This document shows, in pieces, positions 17,380 to 26,249 of a stretch of DNA of 64,000 nt (its first letter is position 1; each line of letters opens with the position of its first letter). The DNA comes from JBIYSM02 sp044759095. Lineage in GTDB: Bacteria > Bacillota > Bacilli > Brevibacillales > Brevibacillaceae. The stretch is from assembly GCF_044759095.2 (NCBI RefSeq), contig NZ_JBIYSM020000018.1:11917-75916 (forward strand), given 5' to 3'. Below the pieces are notes generated by a model. That model was not told where the DNA came from. It was given only the letters and a program-made list of their open reading frames with translations, and did no database searches. The position numbers and the translations under genes are program-made.

Positions 17380-20300
17380 CGCAGGCAAAGCCTGATCAAT
17401 GGACAGACGAACAATGGCAGGCGATTACCCAGCGGGGACAAAATGTGCTGGTGGCAGCTGCTGCCGGTTCGGGAAAAACGTCGGTCCTGGTGGAGCGGAT
17501 CATCCGGCGAATTACCGATACGGCTGAACCGGTCGGCGTCGACCAGTTGCTCGTCGTCACCTTTACCAATGCGGCTGCAGCGGAAATGCGACACCGCATC
17601 GGGGATGCCCTTCGCAAAGCGTTGAAGGCGGAGCCGCATTCCGCCCATCTTCGCCGGCAGCTGGCCCTCTTGCAACGGGCGACGATCACCACTCTTCATT
17701 CGTTTTGTTTGGGACTGCTTCGCCAGTATTACTATCTGGTTGACCTGGACCCGGACTTTCGCATCGCCGACCAGACGGAGACGGAACTGTTGAGGCAGGA
17801 TGTGCTGGAAGGGAAACTGGAGGAGTGGTATGCCCAGGATCCTGATTTTCACGCCTTGGCCGACATCCTGCTGGACGGGCAGGACGATCAGGCGATCGCC
17901 GGGCTGTTGATGCGCCTGTATGACTTTTCCCGCAGTCATCCCGAGCCGAATCGTTGGCTGGAAGAAGCAGCGGCGATGTTTGCCGTGGAGGAAGGCACGC
18001 GGCTGGATTCACTGGCCTGGACAAGCAGCGTTCTGCGTTCCCTTCAGCTTGAATTGCAGGCGCTGGAGTCCCGCGCCAAACGGGCAGTCAGCCTTGCTGC
18101 CTCGCCGGAGGGTCCCCAAGCGTATCTGCCGCTTTTGGAAGCGGAAGCGGCTGCCGTCTCTCGCGCACGAGCCGCCTGTGAAACAGGGTGGGAGGCGGTG
18201 GAAGAAGCCGTGAAAAACGTTGCGTTTCAAAGGCTCCCGCCGGTAAAAGATGTGGATGATCTGCTGAAAAAGCAGGTACAGGATCTGCGCAACGAAGTGA
18301 AAAAGCGATTGAGCGACATCTGCGAAGAGTACTTTTCCACGGCTGCTGATCAGTATCTGGCTGACTTGCGGCGGCTTGCTCCCTACATGGCTACGCTGGC
18401 ACGGCTGGTAGCGGAGTACGATGACGCCTTCCGGCAGGAAAAACGCTTTCGTTCGCTGGTCGATTTCAGCGACCTGGAACACCTCGCCCTGCTGCTGTTG
18501 ACGGAGCGGGACGAGCACGGGGCGATTGTTCCATCTGCCATTGCACGCCAGCTGCGGGAACAGTTTGCCGAGGTGCTGGTGGACGAGTATCAGGATATCA
18601 ACCTGGTCCAGGAGACGATATTGCGGATGGTGTCCCGCGACGCGCTTACGAACGGGGCTTCCAACCGCTTTATGGTGGGAGATGTCAAACAGAGCATTTA
18701 CCGTTTTCGCCTGGCGGAACCAAAGCTTTTTATGGAGAAATATCTGACGTACGGCAAAACGGCGGAAGATTCGACAGAAGGCATGCGCATCGATTTGGCG
18801 GCCAACTTCCGCAGCCGGCGGGAAGTAGTGGACGCGGTAAACTACCTGTTCCGGCAGATCATGTCTCCGGGCGTGGGAGAAATCGACTACGACCGCGCTG
18901 CTGAGCTGATCGGCCGGGCCAGCTATCCGGAGGCAGAGGCGGAGAGGCTGCAGGCGGAAGTTCATTTGATCGACAGAAGTTCTGCTGAGGCAGGCGTTGA
19001 GGAGGAACCATCGGAGAGCGAGGAAAACGGGGTGCCCGCAAGCGGAGCGGAGCTGGCCGAGGAAGCAAGCGTCGCGCAGCTGGAAGCGCGGCTGATCGCC
19101 AGTCGTATCCGCAGGTGGATGCAGCCCGGCGAGGGAGAAGCGCCGCTGCTTGTTTTCGATAAAAAGGAGGGAGGCATGCGACCGCTTTCCTACCGGGATA
19201 TCGTCATTCTGGTCCGGGCTACGGCCGGCTGGGGGCAGACGATGATGGAGGAGCTGCGTGCGGCTGGCATCCCCGTCTACGCGGAGCAGAACGATGGCTA
19301 TTTCGCGGCCACGGAAGTAGAGGTCATGCTGTCCCTGCTGCGCCTCATCGACAATCCGCTGCAGGATATTCCGCTCGCGGCCGTGCTCCGCTCACCCATC
19401 GTCGGCATTCGGGAAGAGCAGCTGGCGCAAATTCGCATTCACTATCCGGCGGGACCGTTTTACCAGGCGGTGCGTCAATATCAGGCCGAGCAGCCCTGCG
19501 AGGAAGCGTGGCAGCAGAAGCTGCAGATTTTCTACCGTCGTTTGGAGGCGTGGCGGACGCAGGCCAGACAGGGTTCCCTGGCCGAGCTGATCGCTTCGGT
19601 GTATCGGGAGACAGGGTATCTGGACTACGTCGCCGCTTTTGAAAACGGTCAACAGCGGCAGGCGAATCTCCGTGCTTTATACGACCGTGCGCGGCAATAT
19701 GAAGCAGCGTCGTACCGCGGCCTGTTCCGCTTCCTGCGACTGGTGGACCGGCTGCAGCAGGCGGGCAGCGACCTGGGTGAAGCGCGCACCATTGGAGAGA
19801 ACGAAGATGTCGTCCGCATCATGACGATCCACAAAAGCAAAGGCCTTGAATTCCCCGTCGTTTTTGTTGCCGGATTGGGGAAACAGTTCAACACGCTGGA
19901 TATGAAAAGCTCGTTCCTGCTGCACAAGGATCTCGGCTTCGGTCCGCTGGCGGTCGATCCACAGCTGCGCCTCCGCTACCCCAGCCTGGCTGCGCTCGGG
20001 ATCAAGCATCAGCTGCGCAGGGAAATGCTGGCGGAAGAGATGCGCGTCCTTTACGTGGCGCTGACACGGGCCCGGGAGAAGCTGATTCTCGTGGGAACGG
20101 CCCGGGATTTGAGCAAAAGCGTGGAGCAATGGGGGAATCAAACGGATGCGGATGATCGGTTGAGCGACGAAGATCTGGCCCAGGCAAAAGGCTATCTGGA
20201 CTGGATCGGACGCTCGCTTTTGCGCCATCCGCTAGCAGCGCCGCTGCGGGAGTACCCGTTGAAGCGCATGGCGCAGGCCAAACCGGTTCGCGTGCGCACC

Positions 20301-21170
20301 GTTTTGGACGACTCCCGCTGGTCCTTTCACTTTTACCAGGCGGATGAGCTGCAAAAGGAAGCGGAGCGGCAGAGGGAGGAACGAGACGTCTGGGAGCGGT
20401 TGGTCAGACGTGAAGCCGTCGCGGACCGCCCGACAGACCCGCAATACCGTAACCTGGTGGAACGTCGGTTAAACTGGCGCGACCCACAGCCGTATACCTC
20501 TCTGGTGGCGGCCAAATGGAGCGTCAGCGACCTGAAACAGCGGGCTGCACTGAAGGGCGGAAGCAGGATGAAGCTCCCTGTCATCACACAAAAGCCGCGC
20601 TTTCTGGCCGAACGGAAGTCGCACCGCTTCACCCGTGCGGAAGTGGGAACCATGATGCATACGGTCATGCAGCACGTGGACCTGACCCGGTCGCTTGACG
20701 AGGCTGACGTGCAGGAGCAAATCGCCTCTCTGGCAGCCCGCCAGTTTATGACACAGGAGCAGGCGCAGGCTGTCGATGCGGCACAAATCGCCCGGTTTTT
20801 CGCTTCACCGCTGGGACAGAGAATGAAGCGAGCCAAAGCGGTTCACCGGGAGCTGCCGTTTACCATGGCCATCCCGGCCTATGAGGTGGAACAGAAAATC
20901 GGTGAACAGAGCGAAGAGCGCATCATCGTGCAGGGGGTTATCGACTGTCTGCTGGAAGAGGCGGACGGCAAGCTGATACTGATCGACTTTAAGACGGACT
21001 GGATTGCCGCGGAGCCGTCACCGAGCGTCATCGCCGAACTGAGGGAAAGATACGCCGGGCAGATCCGCCTTTACGTTCGGGCGATTGAACAAATTTGGCC
21101 GTCGCGTCAGGTGGCGGAGAGCTATCTCTACCTGTTTGCCGGTGGGTTTGCCATTCCCATAGAGATCTAA
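17376..21170 (+). CDS. addA: ATP-dependent helicase/nuclease subunit A AddA
   Basis: This 1264-residue UvrD-family helicase with a nuclease domain is the usual size for AddA. Visible motifs are Walker A (AAAGSGKTSVLVERI), motif II (VDEYQDINLVQET), motif III/IV around MVGDVKQSIYRFR, and motif V/VI (IMTIHKSKGLEFPVVF; RVLYVALTRAREKL). The C-terminal RecB nuclease core is LILIDFKTDW. I chose ATG 17376 because it overlaps the addB stop and has GAGGGGAGA upstream; the open frame extends to 17316 inside addB. A hairpin with a long T-run follows. Confidence 0.96.
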   Translation: MTQAKPDQWTDEQWQAITQRGQNVLVAAAAGSGKTSVLVERIIRRITDTAEPVGVDQLLVVTFTNAAAAEMRHRIGDALRKALKAEPHSAHLRRQLALLQRATITTLHSFCLGLLRQYYYLVDLDPDFRIADQTETELLRQDVLEGKLEEWYAQDPDFHALADILLDGQDDQAIAGLLMRLYDFSRSHPEPNRWLEEAAAMFAVEEGTRLDSLAWTSSVLRSLQLELQALESRAKRAVSLAASPEGPQAYLPLLEAEAAAVSRARAACETGWEAVEEAVKNVAFQRLPPVKDVDDLLKKQVQDLRNEVKKRLSDICEEYFSTAADQYLADLRRLAPYMATLARLVAEYDDAFRQEKRFRSLVDFSDLEHLALLLLTERDEHGAIVPSAIARQLREQFAEVLVDEYQDINLVQETILRMVSRDALTNGASNRFMVGDVKQSIYRFRLAEPKLFMEKYLTYGKTAEDSTEGMRIDLAANFRSRREVVDAVNYLFRQIMSPGVGEIDYDRAAELIGRASYPEAEAERLQAEVHLIDRSSAEAGVEEEPSESEENGVPASGAELAEEASVAQLEARLIASRIRRWMQPGEGEAPLLVFDKKEGGMRPLSYRDIVILVRATAGWGQTMMEELRAAGIPVYAEQNDGYFAATEVEVMLSLLRLIDNPLQDIPLAAVLRSPIVGIREEQLAQIRIHYPAGPFYQAVRQYQAEQPCEEAWQQKLQIFYRRLEAWRTQARQGSLAELIASVYRETGYLDYVAAFENGQQRQANLRALYDRARQYEAASYRGLFRFLRLVDRLQQAGSDLGEARTIGENEDVVRIMTIHKSKGLEFPVVFVAGLGKQFNTLDMKSSFLLHKDLGFGPLAVDPQLRLRYPSLAALGIKHQLRREMLAEEMRVLYVALTRAREKLILVGTARDLSKSVEQWGNQTDADDRLSDEDLAQAKGYLDWIGRSLLRHPLAAPLREYPLKRMAQAKPVRVRTVLDDSRWSFHFYQADELQKEAERQREERDVWERLVRREAVADRPTDPQYRNLVERRLNWRDPQPYTSLVAAKWSVSDLKQRAALKGGSRMKLPVITQKPRFLAERKSHRFTRAEVGTMMHTVMQHVDLTRSLDEADVQEQIASLAARQFMTQEQAQAVDAAQIARFFASPLGQRMKRAKAVHRELPFTMAIPAYEVEQKIGEQSEERIIVQGVIDCLLEEADGKLILIDFKTDWIAAEPSPSVIAELRERYAGQIRLYVRAIEQIWPSRQVAESYLYLFAGGFAIPIEI

Positions 21171-21182
21171 GTAAAAAATGGT

Positions 21183-21228
21183 AAGAAGCAAGATGTAACC
21201 ATAAAGGTTGTATCCTGCTTCTTTTTTT
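21183..21228 (+). terminator. Rho-independent terminator after addA
   Basis: AAGAAGCA and the complementary TGCTTCTT flank an imperfect GATGTAACC/GGTTGTATC stem and are followed by seven T residues. Confidence 0.85.
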
Positions 21229-21412
21229 GGTCATCTTAAACCGTTGGATTTGTCAATGTATCTGTTTTGCCTCGGTCCACGGACTGAATGTGGTCCTACG
21301 TCTTTTGAGCAATAGCTTCCATTTGCGGAATTGCCATAAAATAATTCTCAAGCGGAGTACGCCATTCAGACGGCACTCCACATTTTCACAAAATATTGTA
21401 GGGGGCATACAT

Positions 21413-21832
21413 ATGCAAAATGATTGGACGGAATCTCTGCCCGTAGTGCAATTTAGGATTGCGCGTCCCACCCACCAGTTAGAAAAAATAATCGAATTCT
21501 ATCGTGACGGAATGGGATTAACTCAAGTCGGAGGATTCACCGGTCACGATGGATATGACGGTGTTATGTTTGGTTTGCCGGGGGTAGAATATCATTTGGA
21601 GTTTACCCAACAGGAAGATGGCGTTCCATGTTTGCCTCCATCGAAAGACAATTTACTTGTGTTTTATCTCCCTGACAAACAAGCTAGAGACAAAATTGTC
21701 GAGAGATTAAACAGGATGGGTTATTACCCTGTTGAGCCTGAAAACCCGTATTGGAAAAGGAATGGCATTACGATCGAAGATCCTGACGGTTGGAGAGTTG
21801 TGTTGCAAAATACTTCAGGTTTACAGGTCTAA
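21413..21832 (+). CDS. VOC/glyoxalase-fold protein (YycE-like)
   Basis: This 139-residue protein has the vicinal-oxygen-chelate fold pattern: RIARPTHQLEKIIEFYRDGMG, then GLPGVEYHLEFTQ, and a C-terminal IEDPDGWRVVLQ repeat. It resembles small YycE-type glyoxalase/bleomycin-resistance proteins, whose reaction is generally unknown. I chose ATG 21413 with TAGGGGG about 7 bp upstream; a longer frame back to 21227 is not conserved-looking. It is monocistronic, with an A+T-rich gap on the 3' side. The 180 bp between the addA terminator and the start showed nothing else I could name. Confidence 0.8.
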   Translation: MQNDWTESLPVVQFRIARPTHQLEKIIEFYRDGMGLTQVGGFTGHDGYDGVMFGLPGVEYHLEFTQQEDGVPCLPPSKDNLLVFYLPDKQARDKIVERLNRMGYYPVEPENPYWKRNGITIEDPDGWRVVLQNTSGLQV

Positions 21833-21950
21833 CTCAACTCTTCCCCAAGCTATCGTTTCTTGTTACTTCACCAAAGGCTGCGCCCTTTAATTTATTGATA
21901 AATAAATTTAAATGAAAAATATTTTATCAATTCTTTTATATTTTACTATA

Positions 21951-22019
21951 TTGTTCTGATAAATATGACAATGTATAATGGCTATCATGTTTGATATTTT
22001 GGCCTGTCTTCTATCAAAC
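21951..22019 (+). promoter_or_regulatory. Predicted promoter and palindrome upstream of the amino acid permease
   Basis: TTGTTC (21951-21956) and TATAAT (21974-21979) are 17 bp apart. Just past the expected start point, GTTTGATA (21989-21996) and TATCAAAC (22012-22019) form a perfect 8-bp inverted repeat. That could be an operator or a short leader hairpin. The rest of the 21833-22060 gap is A+T-rich without other signals. Confidence 0.55.
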
Positions 22020-22060
22020 TAAACACGAACAGATCTATTTGACACCGGGGGTTCGCTTGC

Positions 22061-23470
22061 ATGAGTTTGTTGAGAAAAAAACCAATTTCAGAGCTGCTGG
22101 AACAAGCCTCCGGGAAACAGGGAGCGCTTCGAAAGGCGTTGGGCGCATTTGATTTAACCATGTTGGGGATCGGGGCCATCATCGGAACGGGCGTTTTCGT
22201 TCTGACCGGAGTGGCTGCCGCCGAGCACGCAGGTCCGGCATTGGTGCTGTCTTTTATTCTTTCCGGACTGGCATGCGTATTTGCGGCGTTGTGCTATGCG
22301 GAGTTCGCCTCTACCGTACCTGTTTCCGGAAGTGCATACACCTACAGCTATGCTGCGTTCGGGGAGCTTGTCGCGTGGATTTTGGGATGGGATTTGATCC
22401 TGGAGTACGGGGTGGCATCGGCTGCGGTTGCAAGCGGTTGGTCCGGCTATGCCCAGGGACTGTTGGCCGGCTTTGACATTTCTTTGCCAACTGCACTGAC
22501 CAGCGCCTGGAATCCGGAAAAAGGCACCTTTATTGACTTGCCTGCCGTGTTGATCATTTTTGTCATCACCATGCTGCTGACGCAGGGAACGCGGGAATCG
22601 GCTCGCTTTAACAACCTCATGGTGTTGATCAAAGTAACCGTGATTCTGCTCTTTCTTGTCGTCGGTATCGGCTATGTCAAACCGGAAAACTGGACGCCGT
22701 TCATGCCGTTTGGATTCTCCGGTGTAGCTGCGGGCGCCGCAACGGTGTTCTTCGCCTTTATCGGCTTTGATGCGGTCTCCACGGCTGCGGAAGAAGTGCG
22801 CAATCCGCAGCGGAGCATGCCGATCGGTATCATTGCCTCTCTCTTGATTTGTACGTCTCTGTATATTGCAGTCTCTCTGGTTCTTACGGGGATTGTGCCA
22901 TACACAGAATTGAATGTAAAAAATCCGGTCGCGTTCGCTCTCTCTTATGTTCAACAGGACTGGGTAGCCGGTTTCATCTCACTCGGGGCAATCACAGGGA
23001 TCACGACTGTACTGCTCGTCATGATGTACGGACAGACTCGACTCTTCTACGCCATGAGTCGAGACGGTCTGCTGCCGGGGATCTTTTCCCGCGTCAGCGA
23101 GAAAAAGCAGGTGCCCAGACAAAGCACCTGGATCGTAGGTGCCCTGGCCGCGATTTTCAGCGGTCTTGTTCCACTGGGCAAGCTGGCTGAACTGACCAAT
23201 ATCGGGACGCTGTTCGCCTTTATTCTCGTATCCATCGGGGTAGTCATTCTGCGCCGTACCAATCCTGAGCTTCGCCGCGCTTTCCGCGTTCCGCTGGTAC
23301 CGCTGATTCCCATCCTGGCCGTCATCTTCTGCGGCTATCTGGTAATAAGCCTGCCGGCCAGCACGAAAATCGGCTTCCTCATTTGGCTGCTGATCGGTTC
23401 CGTCATTTACTTCATGTACGGACGAAATCACAGCAAGCTAAACCAGGGGCGCTTCCGTTCCGAGCCATAA
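22061..23470 (+). CDS. Cationic/neutral amino acid permease (APC superfamily, YfnA-like)
   Basis: This 469-residue membrane protein has about 12 hydrophobic segments. The first-helix signature LTMLGIGAIIGTGVFVLTG and FIGFDAVSTAAEEVRNPQR are typical of the CAT subgroup of APC amino acid transporters. The conserved loop GQTRLFYAMSRDGLLP follows. It is probably a proton-coupled amino acid importer; the substrate cannot be told from sequence. It is convergent with the next gene and shares a terminator with it. Confidence 0.9.
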   Translation: MSLLRKKPISELLEQASGKQGALRKALGAFDLTMLGIGAIIGTGVFVLTGVAAAEHAGPALVLSFILSGLACVFAALCYAEFASTVPVSGSAYTYSYAAFGELVAWILGWDLILEYGVASAAVASGWSGYAQGLLAGFDISLPTALTSAWNPEKGTFIDLPAVLIIFVITMLLTQGTRESARFNNLMVLIKVTVILLFLVVGIGYVKPENWTPFMPFGFSGVAAGAATVFFAFIGFDAVSTAAEEVRNPQRSMPIGIIASLLICTSLYIAVSLVLTGIVPYTELNVKNPVAFALSYVQQDWVAGFISLGAITGITTVLLVMMYGQTRLFYAMSRDGLLPGIFSRVSEKKQVPRQSTWIVGALAAIFSGLVPLGKLAELTNIGTLFAFILVSIGVVILRRTNPELRRAFRVPLVPLIPILAVIFCGYLVISLPASTKIGFLIWLLIGSVIYFMYGRNHSKLNQGRFRSEP

Positions 23471-23488
23471 CGATCGACAATCGTGATA

Positions 23489-23519
23489 CAGGCACGCCCA
23501 TTTGTGGGAGCGTGCCTGT
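23489..23519. terminator. Bidirectional terminator between permease and unknown gene
   Basis: CAGGCACGC and GCGTGCCTG form a perfect 9-bp stem. T residues follow on the + side and the preceding bases are A-containing, so it can serve both convergent genes. Confidence 0.75.
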
Positions 23520-23523
23520 TTGT

Positions 23524-23946
23524 TCATTTTGGATGAACCGTTTCGCCTTCCAGCGGTACAATTCCGGGCGGCTGGTCGCAGCTTGTCAGTTGATCTTCCT
23601 CGTAGCTGTATCCCTTGCAGTTGATCACGGTGACGGAAGGATGGCCGAATTTGTCATCCCTTGTGTCAATCGTGATCTGATACTCGTGCCGATTGGCGTC
23701 ATATTCCAGCGTGCAGTGTATGGGATCGCCTTCAGTCGTGTATACGTCGTAGTTCCAGCGGACAGAAGAACCGTTGTGGACTTCGCTGAAAAAGCGCTGC
23801 TTGTTTTCGCCGTTTACCACTTTTGTGTGAATGTATTCCGTTTTGCCAGCGTCGACATACGAACCTGTTGCGATGTTTCCGTACTGAACCGCGTAGAGCA
23901 ACGCAAAGCCAATCAGCAACAGAAGAAATCCTTTCCATTTCATCAT
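23524..23946 (-). CDS. Unknown membrane-anchored small protein
   Basis: I do not recognise this 140-residue protein. It has an N-terminal hydrophobic segment (KGFLLLLIGFALLYAVQYG) that looks like a signal anchor. A soluble part of about 110 residues with two cysteines (HCTLEYD; SCDQPPG) and several Tyr/Asp-rich strands follows. I chose the ATG at 23946 because a GGGGGG block lies about 6 bp upstream; the frame reaches 24000 without a ribosome site. It is convergent with the permease and divergent from the small unit at 24057-24228. Confidence 0.65.
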   Translation of the reverse strand: MMKWKGFLLLLIGFALLYAVQYGNIATGSYVDAGKTEYIHTKVVNGENKQRFFSEVHNGSSVRWNYDVYTTEGDPIHCTLEYDANRHEYQITIDTRDDKFGHPSVTVINCKGYSYEEDQLTSCDQPPGIVPLEGETVHPK

Positions 23947-24056
23947 GTTGCCCCCCGTTTCTGTATATCTGTATTCGCTTTTCTGACGATGGAGTTCCAA
24001 AAATGTTACGGGAAAAAATTTTCCAACAAGCTAGGAAACGGGGGAGCGAAAAGGAT

Positions 24057-24085
24057 TTGACTTTCCTGACGGTATTGAATAAAAT
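24057..24085 (+). promoter_or_regulatory. Strong predicted sigma-A promoter of a tiny transcription unit
   Basis: TTGACT (24057-24062) and TAAAAT (24080-24085) have the ideal 17-bp spacing. The next elements are a ribosome site, a 20-codon ORF and a strong terminator. Confidence 0.7.
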
Positions 24086-24128
24086 AACGTAGATTTGACG
24101 ATTACAACCGACCAAAGAGGTGAGCGGC

Positions 24129-24191
24129 GTGAAGCGTTGGAATGTACAGTCGATCAACAAAACCACATGCGTGATTCCCGCCGTTTTTTGA
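24129..24191 (+). CDS. Possible 20-residue peptide gene
   Basis: A GTG at 24129 with AGAGGTGAG upstream opens a 20-codon frame (MKRWNVQSINKTTCVIPAVF) ending in TGA at 24189-24191. The peptide is basic at the N-terminus, has one Cys and ends hydrophobically. The stop abuts the 5' arm of a strong terminator, so promoter, ORF and terminator form a compact unit of about 170 bp. It might encode a signalling or bioactive peptide, act as a leader peptide for the downstream kinase gene, or be a small RNA with a chance ORF. Confidence 0.45.
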   Translation: MKRWNVQSINKTTCVIPAVF

Positions 24192-24228
24192 AAAGAACGA
24201 AAGCCGTTGCTGCTTTCGTTCTTTTTTT
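24192..24228 (+). terminator. Strong Rho-independent terminator of the tiny unit
   Basis: AAAGAACGAAAGC and GCTTTCGTTCTTT form a perfect 13-bp stem with a 7-base loop, followed by more T residues. It lies 60 bp upstream of the UMP-kinase-like gene and could also act as an attenuator for it. Confidence 0.92.
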
Positions 24229-24287
24229 GCATGAACCTGGTGTGGCTGCGCAGGGGAACGTAACGTGATAAAAGGGAGGATGCGGGG

Positions 24288-25037
24288 ATGAGGTATAAGC
24301 GGGTTCTCGTCAAACTGAGCGGCGGCGCTGTTGCGGGGGAAAGTGAATTCGGGTTCAGTCACAAGCAGTTGGAGCATATCGCCAATGAAATTCTCTCCGT
24401 GCTGGAGATGGGTATCGAAGTGGCAATCGTCATCGGCGGCGGGAACATTTTTCGCGGGAATATGGCCACCGCCTGGGGCATTGACCGGGTGGAGGCGGAC
24501 AATATCGGCACCCTTGCCACGGTGATCAACAGTTTGATGCTGCGGGGGGTCCTCAAATCAAAAACATCCAAAGAAGTGCGCGTGATGACAGCCGTGCCGA
24601 TCAACGCCGTGGCAGAACCGTATATTCGCCTTCGCGCCATTCATCATCTGGAAAAAGGATACGTCGTGATCTTTGCCGGCGGAAACGGTCAGCCTTACGT
24701 GACGACCGATTATCCGGCCGTACAGAGAGCGCTTGAGGTGGAGGCAGACGCTATTTTGGCAGCAAAGCACGGCGTGGACGGGGTGTTTACAGGGGATCCG
24801 CAAAGAGATCCGTCGGCCAGACGATACGAAACCGTTTCCTACGACGACGTAATCCAGCACGACCTGCGCATCATGGATCAGTCGGCGATCATCCTGGCGC
24901 GGGATTTTCGTCTCCCGCTTCACGTATTCAACTTCGACCAGCCCGGCTCCATGAGACGAATTTGCCAAGGAGAAAACGTGGGGACGCACATCGACCATCA
25001 GGTGGCGACACGACTGGTGGAGCGAGTGGAGACCTGA
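24288..25037 (+). CDS. UMP kinase-like protein (PyrH paralogue), stand-alone
   Basis: This 249-residue amino acid kinase-fold protein is most like PyrH, which phosphorylates UMP to UDP. The motifs are VLVKLSGGAVAG at the N-terminus, VIGGGNIFRG near residue 50, GTLATVINSLMLRGVL, and FAGGNGQPYVTTDYPA near residue 125. DGVFTGDPQRDPSARRYE comes next. Canonical pyrH sits between tsf and frr; here it stands alone after a terminator. It is slightly longer than usual PyrH (about 240). It may be a second, specialised UMP kinase. GGGAGGA precedes the ATG. Confidence 0.85.
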   Translation: MRYKRVLVKLSGGAVAGESEFGFSHKQLEHIANEILSVLEMGIEVAIVIGGGNIFRGNMATAWGIDRVEADNIGTLATVINSLMLRGVLKSKTSKEVRVMTAVPINAVAEPYIRLRAIHHLEKGYVVIFAGGNGQPYVTTDYPAVQRALEVEADAILAAKHGVDGVFTGDPQRDPSARRYETVSYDDVIQHDLRIMDQSAIILARDFRLPLHVFNFDQPGSMRRICQGENVGTHIDHQVATRLVERVET

Positions 25038-25047
25038 CACATGAACA

Positions 25048-25078
25048 ACCGCCCCAAACCTAAAAAGGCTGGGGCGGT
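25048..25078. terminator. Hairpin after the UMP kinase-like gene
   Basis: ACCGCCCCA and TGGGGCGGT form a perfect 9-bp stem around AACCTAAAAAGGC. T-tracts are weak, but it lies between two convergent genes. Confidence 0.65.
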
Positions 25079-25086
25079 CGATGGGT

Positions 25087-25121
25087 CCCGCCCGGCGCAG
25101 CTTGATCGATGGCCGGGTGGG
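25087..25121 (+). repeat. Family 2 repeat core only, copy F
   Basis: CCCGCCCGGC (25087-25096) and GCCGGGTGGG (25112-25121) are identical to the outer stem of copies A and B but enclose an unrelated 15-base loop. The 3' arm ends directly at the stop codon of the convergent cupredoxin gene. Confidence 0.75.
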
Positions 25122-26162
25122 TTACTTGACGGTGATCGTGCCTGTCATGAAGGTGTGCGGCTTGCAATAAATCTTGTACACACCTGGTTTGGCAAACGTC
25201 ATCTCGTAGGTTTTGCCCTTTTCCAGCGCGCCGCTGTGAAAGGAACCGTCAACAGCCGTGACCGTGTGGACGACGTCATCCTTGTTGGTGAAGATGATTT
25301 TGGAGCCGGCTTCGACGGTCAGCTCGCCGGGGGCAAAGGCAAAGTTGTGAATGTCGACGTGGTAGCTGGTAACTGCGGGGACAGCGGCATCATGGCTGTC
25401 CATGGTTGTGAAGGCAATCACTTGTTTTACCTCCGGCTGCACCGGTTTGTGATCGTTGCCGACGAGCTGAACCGTCAGGGTGTGGGAACCTGGTTTTACG
25501 TTGTCAAAGACGACGGGTTCTCCCTTAATCAGTTTGTAAGCCACCTTCGGATCGGTTGGGTCGGTATCCAGCCAGAGATGGACATGTCCCTGACCGTCCT
25601 TTTTCTCTTTATGGGTCGTAAAGTCTGCCAGATCATGGTTGAAGACGGCAACTCCCACAGTCACCTTGTCACCGTGCAGTACAGCACCCTGGGAGAGAGA
25701 GATGACGGCAAAACCCGGTTTGCTTGCGGACTGCAGGGATACGGTTCGGGTGGCCTGATCGTAGCTAACCGTCATGCCGAGGTACTCCGACACAAAACGG
25801 AGCGGCACAAGTGTCGTGTTGTTGACAAGTCTGGCGGGAGTGTCCAGTGCCACGGGCACGCCGTTCAGGGTGGCCGTCTTCGCGTTGATGGGCAGACGGT
25901 ATGTATTGTCTCCCTTGGTGACGATGACGGTTTTGCTCGCAGCCTCATACTGCACGCCGGCGCCGATCGCTTCCGCTATTGCGCGATAGGGGACAAGCAG
26001 TCGGCCGTTCTCCAATTGCGGTGCCTGCGTGAATGACAGCAGTTTTCCGTCCAGCTTCACGGTAACGGCTGATTGCACCTGACCCGCTGCGGCTGCAGGT
26101 GAAACGGCCAGCATCGCACCGAGAAGGCTGGATGCCAGCAGGGATAGGAAACGTCTCTTCAT
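25122..26162 (-). CDS. Secreted copper-amine-oxidase-N-like / cupredoxin fusion protein
   Basis: This 346-residue protein has a signal peptide (SLLASSLLGAMLAVSPAAAA) followed by a copper amine oxidase N-terminal-like domain. That domain contains the repeated LVPYRAIAEAIGA and LVPLRFVSEYLGM units, as in many Bacillota surface proteins. A middle Ig-like region (HVHLWLDTDPTDP) follows. The C-terminal cupredoxin domain has an apparently intact type 1 copper ligand set (VVHTVT, then CKPH and the downstream FM). It probably binds copper or handles electrons outside the membrane. I chose ATG 26162 because AGGAGG lies 8 bp upstream. Confidence 0.82.
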   Translation of the reverse strand: MKRRFLSLLASSLLGAMLAVSPAAAAGQVQSAVTVKLDGKLLSFTQAPQLENGRLLVPYRAIAEAIGAGVQYEAASKTVIVTKGDNTYRLPINAKTATLNGVPVALDTPARLVNNTTLVPLRFVSEYLGMTVSYDQATRTVSLQSASKPGFAVISLSQGAVLHGDKVTVGVAVFNHDLADFTTHKEKKDGQGHVHLWLDTDPTDPKVAYKLIKGEPVVFDNVKPGSHTLTVQLVGNDHKPVQPEVKQVIAFTTMDSHDAAVPAVTSYHVDIHNFAFAPGELTVEAGSKIIFTNKDDVVHTVTAVDGSFHSGALEKGKTYEMTFAKPGVYKIYCKPHTFMTGTITVK

Positions 26163-26249
26163 TTTCAATTCCTCCTTTTTCTGTCAGATCCTTTCCCTCA
26201 AGTAAACGAAGGAATACGCAAACGGGTTTGATTTTTGACAAGAAAAGGA

